A stretch of 64,000 nucleotides of DNA. Source: Atopobium sp. oral taxon 199 str. F0494 (GTDB lineage: Bacteria; Actinomycetota; Coriobacteriia; Coriobacteriales; Atopobiaceae). The notes beneath the pieces were generated by a model that saw only the letters and a list, made by a program, of their open reading frames with translations, had not been told where the DNA came from and ran no database searches. A program made the translations under genes and the position numbers. Positions 27,441 through 36,808 of this stretch are shown here, one piece after another (the stretch's first letter is position 1; each line of letters begins with the position of its first letter). The stretch spans positions 496,001 to 560,000 of the forward strand of contig NZ_KE150486.1 of NCBI RefSeq assembly GCF_000411555.1, given 5' to 3'.

Positions 27441-28688
27441 TTAGATAAGCGAGTCTTCATCGTCAGAAATGCGCACATTGGCCATTTTCTCGTGAATTCC
27501 GCAGTAATCGGAGCCTGGACGAGCCATGTTGCGGCACGGCACGCCATCAGGGCTCACATACAGGCAGCGATGAGCTTCCTCACGCTTTGCCTGCTGAGGA
27601 GCATCCACGGAAGTCGCAGGAAGATCACGCAAAATCTTTGCAGCCAAACTCTCATTTTTGATGTCAATGTGAAGACCGGTCAGGCGGGCTGCCAGGCGTG
27701 CATTCTGGCCCTCTTTACCGATAGCAAGCGAAAGCTGATCGTCAGGAACAATGACCGTAGCGTGGCGAGTCTCTTCATCAATAATGACGCGAGAAACACG
27801 AGCGGGAGAAAGGGCCGAGGCGACGCAACGCGAGGGATCGTCAAACCAAGGCACCACATCAACGCGCTCTCCGCGAAGCTCGGCCACGACTGTGCGCACA
27901 CGACTTCCCTTAGGGCCAACGCAGGCGCCTACGGGATCCATGCGGTCATCGGAAGACGCAACAGCGATTTTTGAACGGATTCCCGGTTCGCGGGCAATAG
28001 AGCGAATGCTTACAATGCCTTCATACACCTCGGGAACTTCAAGCTCAAACAAACGGCGAATCAGATTCGGATGAGTACGGGAGACAACGATTGGCGGACG
28101 CTGACGCTCGCCGCGAACAGCAGACTGTGTGTTCTCCGGATTGCGAACATCAATGATAATCGCCTTGATGCGCTGGTTATGCCCATAGCGCTCACCAAAG
28201 GGCCTTTCATCGCGCTCCTCGGGAAACCTCCTGAGATCAAAGTGCGGAAGCTCCGCTTCAACACCTTCACGAATCTTGATAATGGTAAAGTCAGGCGTCG
28301 ATTGAAGCACTGTTCCGGTAATGATGTCACCAATACGCTGTGAGAACTCTTCATAAATCTGTTTCCGCGCAGCATCGCGCACAAGAGAGCGAATTTCATT
28401 TTTCGCATGCTGCGCCGCAAAGCGGCTGGTGTCTTCCGGGGTGACGTCTACCTCGTCAAACTCGGTATACTCGCCTGTTTCCTCATCGGGCTCCCCCTTT
28501 GGAATGAGCTGGTATACGTATACCTTGCCCGTCGTCCGGTCGATAGTCACCCGCGCTCCATATGTAAGATGCAGCACATCCGCATAGCTCTTGGCCAAAG
28601 ACTGCTCAAGGCGGTCAAGAAGGTAAAGCTCATCGATATGCTTTTCCTGACAAAGCGTCATCAGAGCTTCCATCATCTCAGATGCCAT
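27441..28688 (-). CDS. nusA: Transcription termination/antitermination factor NusA with zinc-knuckle tail
   Basis: Binds RNA polymerase and nascent RNA to control pausing, termination and antitermination. The 415 residues comprise the N-terminal polymerase-binding domain (1-125), S1 (about 130-200) and two KH domains, including VGACVGPKGSRVRTV and LAIGKEGQNARLAARLTG. An unusual tail follows: C375-X9-C385-X10-C396-X2-H399, then an acidic end. This CX9CX10CX2H pattern suggests zinc binding and is not part of standard NusA. ATG 28688 follows AAAGGA. ylxR, commonly placed next, is absent: infB begins 41 bp further on. Confidence 0.93.
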   Translation of the reverse strand: MASEMMEALMTLCQEKHIDELYLLDRLEQSLAKSYADVLHLTYGARVTIDRTTGKVYVYQLIPKGEPDEETGEYTEFDEVDVTPEDTSRFAAQHAKNEIRSLVRDAARKQIYEEFSQRIGDIITGTVLQSTPDFTIIKIREGVEAELPHFDLRRFPEERDERPFGERYGHNQRIKAIIIDVRNPENTQSAVRGERQRPPIVVSRTHPNLIRRLFELEVPEVYEGIVSIRSIAREPGIRSKIAVASSDDRMDPVGACVGPKGSRVRTVVAELRGERVDVVPWFDDPSRCVASALSPARVSRVIIDEETRHATVIVPDDQLSLAIGKEGQNARLAARLTGLHIDIKNESLAAKILRDLPATSVDAPQQAKREEAHRCLYVSPDGVPCRNMARPGSDYCGIHEKMANVRISDDEDSLI

Positions 28689-28704
28689 GTAAATTCCTTT
28701 CTCA

Positions 28705-29199
28705 CTAGTTCTTGGCCTGAGCCGAGAAATCAAAAGACGGTTTAAGCGTACACTTTTTTACCTCATCTAAGGGAATCTCATACCGCTGACCCTCAGATTC
28801 AAGCACAACGGTATTCTCGCGCATGCCCAAAAGTTTGCCGGTAAACCTGCGACGCCCTTCTGAAGCCGTTGTCTGCAGCGAGACCTCGTTTCCAGCAAAG
28901 CGCTCAAAATCATGCGCGCGCCTCAACGGACGACTCATACCGGGAGAAGAGACTTCAAGTGTGAACGAGTTCGGAAAAGGATCGAGCTCATCTATGGCCA
29001 AAGAAATCCATCCGGTCTCCGCGGCAACCTCATCAAGCGAGATTGTTTGGGCGTTTTCGTCTGCATGGTCAATACGCACCCGCACCACCGGCGCTTTAAC
29101 GGAACCCACGACTTCGACATCAACGATATCTATGTCATGGTTTGTCGCGGCCGCTTCAAGCGCTTCGATGATACGCTGTACGGCGTCATCTTTTGGCAT
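28705..29199 (-). CDS. rimP: Ribosome maturation factor RimP
   Basis: Assists 30S subunit assembly. The 164-residue protein has the N-terminal RimP domain (VDVEVVGSVKAPVVRVRID) with FTLEVSSPGMSRPLRRAHDF, the family hallmark, followed by the SH3-like C-terminal domain. I start at ATG 29199, preceded by AGGGGG; an open frame continues upstream to 29418 into leuS but has no ribosome site. rimP-nusA is a near-universal pair. Confidence 0.93.
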   Translation of the reverse strand: MPKDDAVQRIIEALEAAATNHDIDIVDVEVVGSVKAPVVRVRIDHADENAQTISLDEVAAETGWISLAIDELDPFPNSFTLEVSSPGMSRPLRRAHDFERFAGNEVSLQTTASEGRRRFTGKLLGMRENTVVLESEGQRYEIPLDEVKKCTLKPSFDFSAQAKN

Positions 29200-29223
29200 A
29201 TGCCCCCTATCTGCATATAGAAA

Positions 29224-29254
29224 GGAAGCGGGACGAAAACTCCGTCCCACTTCC
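29224..29254 (-). other. 5' leader hairpin of rimP-nusA-infB
   Basis: Stem GGAAG-x-GGGACG paired with CGTCCC-x-CTTCC (11 pairs, one opposed mismatch) followed by UUUCU on the minus strand. It lies between the promoter at 29281-29309 and the rimP start, so it is in the leader. The partial U-run means it could act as an attenuator, for example for NusA feedback, or simply terminate leuS readthrough. Confidence 0.6.
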
Positions 29255-29280
29255 CACAAGTACAACTTCATAACGGTACT

Positions 29281-29309
29281 ACTATACGAGATAACATCCT
29301 TCTCGTCAA
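29281..29309 (-). promoter_or_regulatory. Sigma-70 promoter of the rimP-nusA-infB operon
   Basis: Minus strand TTGACG (29309-29304), an exact 17-bp spacer, then TATAGT (29286-29281). This is the best-matching promoter I found in the window. It lies in the leuS-rimP gap, about 80 bases before the rimP ATG. Confidence 0.82.
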
Positions 29310-29321
29310 GTATATTTCCAG

Positions 29322-31898
29322 CTAGGCAACAATATTCACAAGACGACCAGGAACCACAATAACCTTGCGGATAACGTGTCCCACGAGCTGAGCGCTCACC
29401 GCCTCCTGCGCAAGACATGACAGTTCCTCTTCAGACGCCTCGGCGTCAACCATAATGCGAGCACGTACTTTGCCCTTGATCTGAACGGCTATCTCCACCG
29501 TATTGCTCTTGGCCTGCGCTTCGTCAAAAACAGGCCAGGGTTCATGATAGACTGGCGTCTTTTTGTGAAGCGCGGCATGCTGAAGCTCATCAGCCCAATG
29601 CGGAATGATAGGAGCAAGCATGGCGACAATATCGGAGGCGACTCGATAACACAAGGCGCGAGAACGCTCGCTTTCGGGCACCTCGTTAAGGTACGAGCTT
29701 GCCGCGTTGATAAGTTCCATCACCGCCGAGATTGCTGTATTGAACTGACCTTCGTCAAACTCGCGAGTGCAGCGGATACCCAACGCGTGCAGTTCCCGAT
29801 TAAGTTTTGCCGATGGCTCGTCAAGAGTCGCAAGATCAAGGATTGCCGCCGCGTCAGCGGTCTTGGTAAGCTCCCAGACAACACGCCAGGCGCGCTTGAT
29901 AAAGCGGTTTGCTCCGGCGACGGCCTTCTCGTCCCAATCAAAGTCCTTCTCGGGAGGGGCAACAAAAAGAATGGCGAGCCGCATGGTGTCGGCGCCGTAT
30001 GGCTCAATGACAGAGCTCGGCGGAACTACATTACCCTTTGATTTTGACATGGTATCGCCGTGTTCGTCTTTCACCATTCCCTGGGTAAGCAGGTTCTTAA
30101 ACGGCTCGTCAATACCAATCATGCCGAGGTCGCGCAGGACTTTGGTAAAGAATCGTGAATAGAGCAGATGCAAAATAGCGTGTTCAATACCGCCGATGTA
30201 GTTATCAACCGGCATCCAGCGGTCAACAGACTCCCTCGAAAATGGCAGCTCTTCATTATGAGGGTCGCAGTAGCGCAAATAATACCAGCTGGAACAGGTG
30301 AAGGTATCCATGGTGTCGGTAACGCGATGCGCAGGACGACCGCATACCGGACAGACAGTCTCATAGAATTCCTTGCATTCAGCAAGCGTATCACCTGCGG
30401 AAAGGTCAAGGTCGTCAGGAAGTGTTACCGGGAGCTCGTCATAGGGTACCGGCACATCTCCACAGTGGTCGCAATGAATCATCGGAATAGGATTGCCCCA
30501 GTAGCGCTGGCGAGAAATAAGCCAATCGCGCAGGCGGAACTGCACCGTACGGCGGCCAATAGCATGGTCGGTCAAAAATGCGACCACAGCCTCCTCCGCT
30601 TCAGAGTGCTTGCCTCCCTGGAGGCCCGTAAACTCGCCGGATTGGACCAAAATGCCCGTGGTATCCATGGGACCGTCCCAATCCACTGAGGTTACGCGGC
30701 GCTCCTTAACATCCTTGAGCTCTTCATAAAGATCGGTCCCCTCTTCACAGATAATAGGAACGATTGGCAGGTCATATTTTTTCGCGAAGTCAAAGTCGCG
30801 CCTGTCGCCCGCAGGAACGCCCATAACGGCGCCGGTTCCGTAGTCAAGAAGCACATAATCCGAAACCCAAATGGGGATAGATTCTCCGGTGATTGGATTT
30901 AGCGCGTACCGGCCGGTAAACACGCCGTGCTTCTCGCGATCAGTACCCTGTCGTTCAATGGAAGTAGCCTTTACCGCAGCCTCTTTCAATTCCGTGAAAG
31001 CGGTTTCGTAGGCGGAGCCAGCGACAAGCTCAGCGGCAAGCGGCGACTCAGGCGGCAGCAGCATAAACGTGCAGCCGTAGATGGTATCGGCGCGCGTGGT
31101 AAAGACGGTAATGGTAGTGTCAGTGGGTGTTACGCCGTCAGCGGCGGCCAAGGCAAAGTCAATCTCCGCGCCCTCTGAGCGGCCGATCCAATTTGCCTGC
31201 ATGGCGCGTACCCGTTCCGGCCATCCGTCAAGCTGATCAAGATCGTCCAGAAGCTCTTGAGCATAATCGGTAATGCGCAGGTACCACTGGGAAAGCTCGC
31301 GCTTCTCGGGAATCGCGCCGCACCTCCAGCAGCGGCCGTTGACCACCTGTTCATTCGCGAGAACGGTCTTGTCGTTGGGACACCAGTTCACCGGAGAGGT
31401 TGCACGGTATACCAGGCCCTTCTCGTACATCTTGAGGAAAATCCACTGGCCCCACTTGTAGTATTCAGGGTCGCACGTGTTGAACATACGTTCTTTGTCG
31501 TAAGAAAAGCCCATGCGAAACATGGTCTTGACGGCTTGCTCAATGTTTTTGTGCGTCCAGATTGAGGGCTGCGTATTGTGCTTGATAGCGGCGTTTTCCG
31601 CGGGAAGGCCAAAGGCGTCAAAACCCATGGGATGCAAAACGTCATAGCCTCTCATGCGGGCCTGGCGAGCCATGGCATCACCGATAGTGTAATTGCGAGC
31701 GTGCCCCATATGAAGGTCACCGGAAGGATACGGAAACATCTCAAGCACATACTTCTTGGGACGGCTTGGATCCTCCTCGGTCTTGTAGAGGCCCTCCTCG
31801 TCCCAAATGCGCTGCCACTTTGTCTCTATCGCCTCAGCGTCATAAACAGGGATATCATCGTACTGTTCGTTCTTCTCGACATCAGGCCTTTCTGCCAT
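29322..31898 (-). CDS. leuS: Leucyl-tRNA synthetase
   Basis: Charges tRNA-Leu. The 858-residue class I synthetase has HMGH in [17 protein letters not shown] (about residue 60) and KMSKS as [11 protein letters not shown] (about 600). The inserted CP1 editing domain between them includes [13 protein letters not shown], the threonine-rich editing site. A zinc-like CNDK/CWRCG segment is present. AAAGGAG lies before the ATG. No T-box is visible in the 85 bp upstream, in contrast to ileS. Confidence 0.96.
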   Translation of the reverse strand: MAERPDVEKNEQYDDIPVYDAEAIETKWQRIWDEEGLYKTEEDPSRPKKYVLEMFPYPSGDLHMGHARNYTIGDAMARQARMRGYDVLHPMGFDAFGLPAENAAIKHNTQPSIWTHKNIEQAVKTMFRMGFSYDKERMFNTCDPEYYKWGQWIFLKMYEKGLVYRATSPVNWCPNDKTVLANEQVVNGRCWRCGAIPEKRELSQWYLRITDYAQELLDDLDQLDGWPERVRAMQANWIGRSEGAEIDFALAAADGVTPTDTTITVFTTRADTIYGCTFMLLPPESPLAAELVAGSAYETAFTELKEAAVKATSIERQGTDREKHGVFTGRYALNPITGESIPIWVSDYVLLDYGTGAVMGVPAGDRRDFDFAKKYDLPIVPIICEEGTDLYEELKDVKERRVTSVDWDGPMDTTGILVQSGEFTGLQGGKHSEAEEAVVAFLTDHAIGRRTVQFRLRDWLISRQRYWGNPIPMIHCDHCGDVPVPYDELPVTLPDDLDLSAGDTLAECKEFYETVCPVCGRPAHRVTDTMDTFTCSSWYYLRYCDPHNEELPFSRESVDRWMPVDNYIGGIEHAILHLLYSRFFTKVLRDLGMIGIDEPFKNLLTQGMVKDEHGDTMSKSKGNVVPPSSVIEPYGADTMRLAILFVAPPEKDFDWDEKAVAGANRFIKRAWRVVWELTKTADAAAILDLATLDEPSAKLNRELHALGIRCTREFDEGQFNTAISAVMELINAASSYLNEVPESERSRALCYRVASDIVAMLAPIIPHWADELQHAALHKKTPVYHEPWPVFDEAQAKSNTVEIAVQIKGKVRARIMVDAEASEEELSCLAQEAVSAQLVGHVIRKVIVVPGRLVNIVA

Positions 31899-31983
31899 CT
31901 GACGACTCCTTTCAAAAAGCGAATCCAGAGGAAGTCCGACGGGAGCCGCCTGTGGCCATCGCTTGCATTATCTTGACGGTACG

Positions 31984-33507
31984 CTATGAGCGGAAATTGT
32001 AGCTAACCTGCTGATTCTGGTCTTTGAGCAGCACATCGTGAGCGCCGCCTTCAACGATAGACGTAGCGGACACAAGCGTAATCTTTGCCTTCTCGCGAAG
32101 CTCGACAATATCCCGGGCGCCACAGTTGCACATCGTGGACTTCACTTTCAGCAGCGAACCCTCGACGCCGTCCTTGAGCGATCCGGCATAAGGAACATAC
32201 GAGTCGACGCCCTCAACGAACGAGAGTCCCCGCTTATTGCCACCAAGATCGTAGCGCTGCCAGTTGCGGGCGCGAGCAGAGCCTTCGCCCCAGTATTCCT
32301 TCATATAGGAACCGTTGACATTTACGCGGTTGGAAGGGCTCTCATCGAAGCGGGCAAAATAGCGGCCGAGCATCATGAAGTCGGAGCCCATCGCCAGAGC
32401 AAGAGTCATATGGTAGTCATAGACAATGCCGCCATCAGAACAGATAGGAATGTAGACTCCCGTTTCTTCAAAGTAGGCGTCGCGCGCGCGAGCCACGTCA
32501 ATGACTGAGGTAGCCTGACCGCGTCCAATGCCCTTCTGCTCGCGCGTAATGCAGATGGAACCTCCGCCAATGCCAATCTTGATGAAGTCAGCGCCGGCGT
32601 CTGCCAGGAATCTGAATCCTTCCGCGTCAACGACATTGCCGGCTCCCACCTTAACGCCGTCGCCATAGGTCTGGCGAATCCACTTGAGCGTGCGAGCCTG
32701 CCACTCGGAATAGCCCTCGGAAGAATCAATACAGAGCACATCCGCACCGGCCTCTACCAAAAGCGGGACACGCGTCTCATAATCACGCGTATTGATACCC
32801 GCGCCAACCAGATAGCGCTTCGACGCGTCAAGCAGCTCATTCGGAGCGGATTTGTGAGAATCGTAATCTTTGCGGAATACAAGGCTTACCAAGTATCCAT
32901 TAGTATCCACAATGGGAAGCGCATTGAGCTTGTTGTCCCAAATGATGTCGTTCGCCTCTTTGAGCGTCGTGGTCTCAGGAGCGGAAATAATCGCGTCAAC
33001 CGGAGTCATAAATTCCGCGACCTTCTTAGTCACCTCATCGCGAGAAGGACGATAATCCCGAGAGGTCACAATGCCTACCAGTTTGCCATAGGACGTTCCA
33101 TCAGTGGTAACAGGCATCGTGGAGTGTCCGGTCTTTTCTTTCAGGTCAAGCACCTCGGCCAGAGTCATATCGGGCGTCAGCGTGGAATCGGAAACAACAA
33201 ATCCCGCTTTGTAACTCTTAACCTCGCGCACCATCTGCGCCTCGTCCTCGGCCGACTGCGAACCGTAAATAAAGGAAAGTCCACCTTGCTGCGCCAGAGC
33301 AATAGCAAGACGCGGACCGGAAACGGCCTGCATAACCGCGGAAACCATGGGGATATTGAGGCTTAAGGAAGGCTCTTCTCCCCTTTTAAATTTCACCAGA
33401 GGGGTTTTGAGCGACACGTTTGCAGGAATGTTCTCAGCGGAGGAATAGCCCGGAACTAACAGATACTCAGAGAAGGTATGCGACTCACCCTCGAAGAACT
33501 TTGCCAT
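31984..33507 (-). CDS. guaB: IMP dehydrogenase, trichomonad-like variant
   Basis: Oxidises IMP to XMP with NAD+, the committed step to GMP. The 507-residue protein has a TIM barrel interrupted by two CBS domains (about 105-230). The catalytic loop is [17 protein letters not shown] (catalytic cysteine near residue 320), and the flap carries [12 protein letters not shown]. The usual bacterial loop is GPGSICTTR. The sequence throughout resembles, from memory, the Tritrichomonas foetus enzyme more than E. coli GuaB. ATG 33507 follows AAAGGAG. Function is clear; the subgroup assignment rests on recalled sequence. Confidence 0.9.
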   Translation of the reverse strand: MAKFFEGESHTFSEYLLVPGYSSAENIPANVSLKTPLVKFKRGEEPSLSLNIPMVSAVMQAVSGPRLAIALAQQGGLSFIYGSQSAEDEAQMVREVKSYKAGFVVSDSTLTPDMTLAEVLDLKEKTGHSTMPVTTDGTSYGKLVGIVTSRDYRPSRDEVTKKVAEFMTPVDAIISAPETTTLKEANDIIWDNKLNALPIVDTNGYLVSLVFRKDYDSHKSAPNELLDASKRYLVGAGINTRDYETRVPLLVEAGADVLCIDSSEGYSEWQARTLKWIRQTYGDGVKVGAGNVVDAEGFRFLADAGADFIKIGIGGGSICITREQKGIGRGQATSVIDVARARDAYFEETGVYIPICSDGGIVYDYHMTLALAMGSDFMMLGRYFARFDESPSNRVNVNGSYMKEYWGEGSARARNWQRYDLGGNKRGLSFVEGVDSYVPYAGSLKDGVEGSLLKVKSTMCNCGARDIVELREKAKITLVSATSIVEGGAHDVLLKDQNQQVSYNFRS

Positions 33508-33607
33508 TACGTGCGGCTCCTTTCCGGCCTGACGGCCGCCCATACTCTTTTGCTTTGACACTGTAACACCATAAACGTCCCATATCCTCGTAAAACCGGA
33601 TTAAACA

Positions 33608-34906
33608 TTAGCTTTGGCCGGCTACAATGTCCTCAAAGTTGACGGCGATGTCGTGCTTTGTAGGCACCCACTCCACCTTTTTGAAGAGTGCGGCAACGGT
33701 AATGGGAACGTAGGAGATCATAAAAATCGGGAAAGTAAAGAGGTTGGTAACAATGCGCCAGCGCTTCTTTACATGAAAATGCTTGTGTTCGGAGATTGTC
33801 GTAATGACGGCGAGAATAAAAAATACGATATACATTGAGAATATTGTCATTACCAGAGATCCTGAGCACATGGCAAGCTCTGCGTCCGTAGCGATAAATC
33901 CATGGCTCAAATAGCCTACCAGCAGATAGGTTCCGTTGATGAAAGCTGAAAGCAACGTCAAAATCATACCGGGAGCAATGGTCATAAGCATGTCATACGA
34001 GGCAAACTGACCCTTTACAATTCCTTTCAGCAAATCAGTCCCATACGAGAAGAACACCTGGTAGAAACCTTTTGTCCAACGCATGCGCTGAATCCACGAG
34101 GCCTTGAAGGTAAGCGGCTGCTCGTCAAAAAATTCCGCGGGAGCATAGCCAATCTGGATATTGTGAGCGCAGCAAAACGTTGAAAACTGAATGTCTTCAG
34201 TAAGCGTATGGAAATCCCAGCCATGCATGCCTTTAACGATGCGGGCGGAGACCATCCAGCCGGAACCGGAAATAGCGCAGCTGGTGCCCATCATCATTCG
34301 GGCGTTGTTCAAAAACTTTGCCTCACGCATAAACCATGTGGCATATGCCGAGCTTATCCAACTGGAATCAAAGTTCTTTGAGTTTCGATAGCTTGTGCAA
34401 ACCAGATATCCCGCATCAAACGCCTGGTTCATGATGGAAAGGTAATTCGGAGCCACTAAGTTATCCGCATCCATAATAATGAATGCCTCATAAGCATCGC
34501 CGTACTCATTGAGGATGCGGTTAAATCCATAATCCATAACCCAGCTTTTTCCCTTACGGGCAAGGTCATTTCTCTCCCACGTAATAGCTCCCGCTTTGCG
34601 CGCCTCTTCTGCGGTCTTGTCGGTACAGGCATCAGCCACCACAAAAACATCCATAAGCTCGCGCGGATAATCCTGCGCCAGGATTGAACGAACCAGATTT
34701 CCCACCACAGGCTCTTCATTGTGAGCCGCGATGAAAAACGCATACCGGTGCTGTTTTCTAGCAGGCGGAAGATGCACCTCACCTTTAAACATCACGCGGA
34801 TGATATAGATAATCTGATAAAAGTACGCCAGCGTAAAAAAGAGCCATATGACCAAGTTAAAAACGACAATCGGTGTAAGTCCAAGCCTGTTCAATTGCAG
34901 TGGCAT
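33608..34906 (-). CDS. Processive membrane glycosyltransferase, GT2 family
   Basis: Probably polymerises or adds sugars on the inner face of the membrane for a surface polysaccharide or glycolipid. The 432-residue protein has an N-terminal hydrophobic segment, then a GT-A catalytic domain with VVADACTDKT, the MDAD metal site, TEDIQ and QRMRW. This D, DxD, TED, QRxRW series marks cellulose/hyaluronan/poly-GlcNAc synthase-like enzymes. About four C-terminal membrane spans follow. I use ATG 34906 (GGGA seven bases upstream). Neighbours do not reveal the product. Confidence 0.82.
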   Translation of the reverse strand: MPLQLNRLGLTPIVVFNLVIWLFFTLAYFYQIIYIIRVMFKGEVHLPPARKQHRYAFFIAAHNEEPVVGNLVRSILAQDYPRELMDVFVVADACTDKTAEEARKAGAITWERNDLARKGKSWVMDYGFNRILNEYGDAYEAFIIMDADNLVAPNYLSIMNQAFDAGYLVCTSYRNSKNFDSSWISSAYATWFMREAKFLNNARMMMGTSCAISGSGWMVSARIVKGMHGWDFHTLTEDIQFSTFCCAHNIQIGYAPAEFFDEQPLTFKASWIQRMRWTKGFYQVFFSYGTDLLKGIVKGQFASYDMLMTIAPGMILTLLSAFINGTYLLVGYLSHGFIATDAELAMCSGSLVMTIFSMYIVFFILAVITTISEHKHFHVKKRWRIVTNLFTFPIFMISYVPITVAALFKKVEWVPTKHDIAVNFEDIVAGQS

Positions 34907-34975
34907 GTATATCCCTACGCTCCAAACCCAAGACAAATATGTTTTATCAGCCAAAATCTCTCGATAAACAATTAC

Positions 34976-35005
34976 CTTATAATCTTAGCGCAATGGAAGG
35001 GGCAA
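34976..35005 (-). promoter_or_regulatory. Promoter candidate for the GT2 gene
   Basis: Minus strand TTGCCC (35005-35000), an 18-bp spacer and TATAAG (34981-34976), about 70 bp before the glycosyltransferase start. The -10 matches in five of six positions; the -35 is moderate. Confidence 0.5.
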
Positions 35006-35041
35006 AGCGCCCATGCCTTTGAATCCATTTTTTCTCCCACA

Positions 35042-35194
35042 TCAACGCACACGCAATTGGCCATCTTGGATATCGAGAAGAACGTCTGCTTCTTGATCTA
35101 GTTCATCGGAGTGCATAATCACCATAACCGTCCGTCCACCCTTGAGGTTAGCGAGATATCTACAAAGCCTCTGGGCTGTTGGTGCATCTAAATA
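35042..35194 (-). pseudogene. Remnant C-terminus of an ABC transporter ATPase
   Basis: Directly after the rluD stop, the same frame encodes 51 residues that read as the end of an ABC ATPase. LDAPTAQ corresponds to the D-loop after Walker B, then GGRTVMVIMHSDEL (the H-loop), then EADVLLDIQDGQLRVR and a stop. There is no Walker A, no signature and no start codon, so it cannot be a working gene. The Walker-B-adjacent glutamate is replaced by alanine in LDAPTA. It is most likely the stump of a deleted transporter. Confidence 0.7.
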
Positions 35195-36211
35195 TTAGCC
35201 GGCCAACTGCGGGCAGATATCTGCACCCGTTTTTGTTCTACCCATAGATAATTCCTCCTGCGATTCTAGTACCGCGAGAAGATCTGGCGGCAGAGAGTCC
35301 CTGCGTTCTATCATTTCTCCCGTTACCGGATGTTCAAACTGAATGTGCCAAGAATGGAGAAACTGACGCTTGAGGCCTAAATTAAATCGCCCGTCTTTGC
35401 GGCCGTACAGCTGATCTCCTACCACGGGATGACCCACATGGCGCATATGGATACGAATCTGATGGGTGCGTCCTGTGTAAAGATGGCATTCCAAAAGCGA
35501 ATAACCCTCACCTCTACGACCTGCCTCAAAGCGTTCAAGCGTTCTGAAAGTAGTAATGGCTTCTCGAGCACCGGGTGCATCCGTTACCGTCATCTTTAAG
35601 CGATCACGTGTGGAGCGAGCAATGCCCGTTTCAATGGTTCCCTCATCAGGGGCAACATAGCCCTGTACTAAAACCACATAGCGGCGATCAAGCACGCGAA
35701 GGCGAATAAGATCTTGAAGAGCTTTCTGCACCTCATCAGACTTGGCCGCCACCATAAGACCCGAAGTATCCATATCTAAACGATGTACGATACCGGGTCG
35801 ATCCTCGCCCTGCAAAAGCCCCAAATGTCCGTAGCCACAATGCGCTACCAAGGCATTGGCAAGGGTATCGTCGGTGTGTCCCGGTGAAGGGTGGCACACA
35901 AGCCCCGCCTGTTTGGAAAGCACGATAAGATATTGATCTTCAAAGCGGATGTCAAGTGGAATGTCAGGGTTTGGAACAAGAAGTCCCGTCTCAGGTTCTC
36001 CCTTTGGAAGCACTACCATAAGGCGATCGCCAAGCACCACTTTCTCAGACTTAGAAGACACCGGCGTCCCATTAATGAATACCTTGCCTTCTTCAACAAG
36101 CTTTGCACAGGCACTCCGTGAAGGAAGGTTATCTTGAGCAGAAAGAAAAGCATCAATCCTTGTGCCATCACCTTCCGGTCCCACCAGTATGTCAAAAACG
36201 CGTTCAGCCAC
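35195..36211 (-). CDS. rluD: Ribosomal large-subunit pseudouridine synthase, RluD family
   Basis: Converts uridines to pseudouridine in 23S rRNA. The 338-residue protein has an N-terminal S4 RNA-binding domain (SRSACAKLVEEGKVFING) and the catalytic GIVHRLDMDTSGLMV (about residues 140-154) with the essential aspartate. YTGRTHQIRIHMRHVGHPVVGD follows. The final ~20 residues (SMGRTKTGADICPQLAG) go beyond the normal family end, next to the ABC remnant. It overlaps lspA by 8 bp. The exact target uridine is not deducible. Confidence 0.9.
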   Translation of the reverse strand: MAERVFDILVGPEGDGTRIDAFLSAQDNLPSRSACAKLVEEGKVFINGTPVSSKSEKVVLGDRLMVVLPKGEPETGLLVPNPDIPLDIRFEDQYLIVLSKQAGLVCHPSPGHTDDTLANALVAHCGYGHLGLLQGEDRPGIVHRLDMDTSGLMVAAKSDEVQKALQDLIRLRVLDRRYVVLVQGYVAPDEGTIETGIARSTRDRLKMTVTDAPGAREAITTFRTLERFEAGRRGEGYSLLECHLYTGRTHQIRIHMRHVGHPVVGDQLYGRKDGRFNLGLKRQFLHSWHIQFEHPVTGEMIERRDSLPPDLLAVLESQEELSMGRTKTGADICPQLAG

Positions 36212-36800
36212 GCGCTACTTCGCCGTCCTTCTCGCCGTCTTTCTCGCCATCCTCATCGTTTTCTTTGTTGGCTCCACTCTCTTTCTCGCTGGCTTCACCG
36301 TCATTTTTACCAGCACGCTTTTTAGAATCCCATGTAAACCAATATATACACGCCGCAATAATGCCACATGTTACAAAGATATCTGCCACATTAAAAATTG
36401 CAAAGTTCATAAACGTAGTAGCTAAAAAATCAGTTACGCTTCCATGAGCCACACGCTCAAGACCATTACCGACACCACCGCCGGCCACAAGACCTAAAAT
36501 CGCAACGAACGTATACGGGAGGTTTTTCTCACGTATGACTACATATATCATACCAAGCACCACAACAGCGGTAAGGGCTGCAAAAAACAGAGGTTGTCCG
36601 CTTCCAATAGAAAAGGCGGCGCCATCGTTTTGGACATGAAAGAGATCAAGCACGCCCGGAATAAACGACCGCCTTGAACCTGCAGGGATATTTGAAAGAA
36701 CCCAGCGCTTTGTTAACTGATCAAGTGAAAAAGCAATGGCACCCGCCCAGCAAAAAATTGCCAAGCGAATACCAAGACTTTGTTGCGTGCGAACAGTCAC
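36204..36800 (-). CDS. lspA: Lipoprotein signal peptidase with charged C-terminal tail
   Basis: Membrane aspartyl protease that cleaves prolipoproteins, such as the MglB lipoprotein in this window. Four hydrophobic spans are visible. The catalytic aspartates lie in AHGSVTDFL and FNVADIFV (about residues 123 and 142). The last ~40 residues form a Lys/Glu/Asp/Gly-rich tail with repeated DGEKDGE units, absent from ordinary LspA of about 160 residues. Its codons contain a copy of the GCGAGAAG octamer. It follows ileS by 8 bp. Confidence 0.93.
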   Translation of the reverse strand: MTVRTQQSLGIRLAIFCWAGAIAFSLDQLTKRWVLSNIPAGSRRSFIPGVLDLFHVQNDGAAFSIGSGQPLFFAALTAVVVLGMIYVVIREKNLPYTFVAILGLVAGGGVGNGLERVAHGSVTDFLATTFMNFAIFNVADIFVTCGIIAACIYWFTWDSKKRAGKNDGEASEKESGANKENDEDGEKDGEKDGEVARG

Positions 36801-36808
36801 ACGTACTC

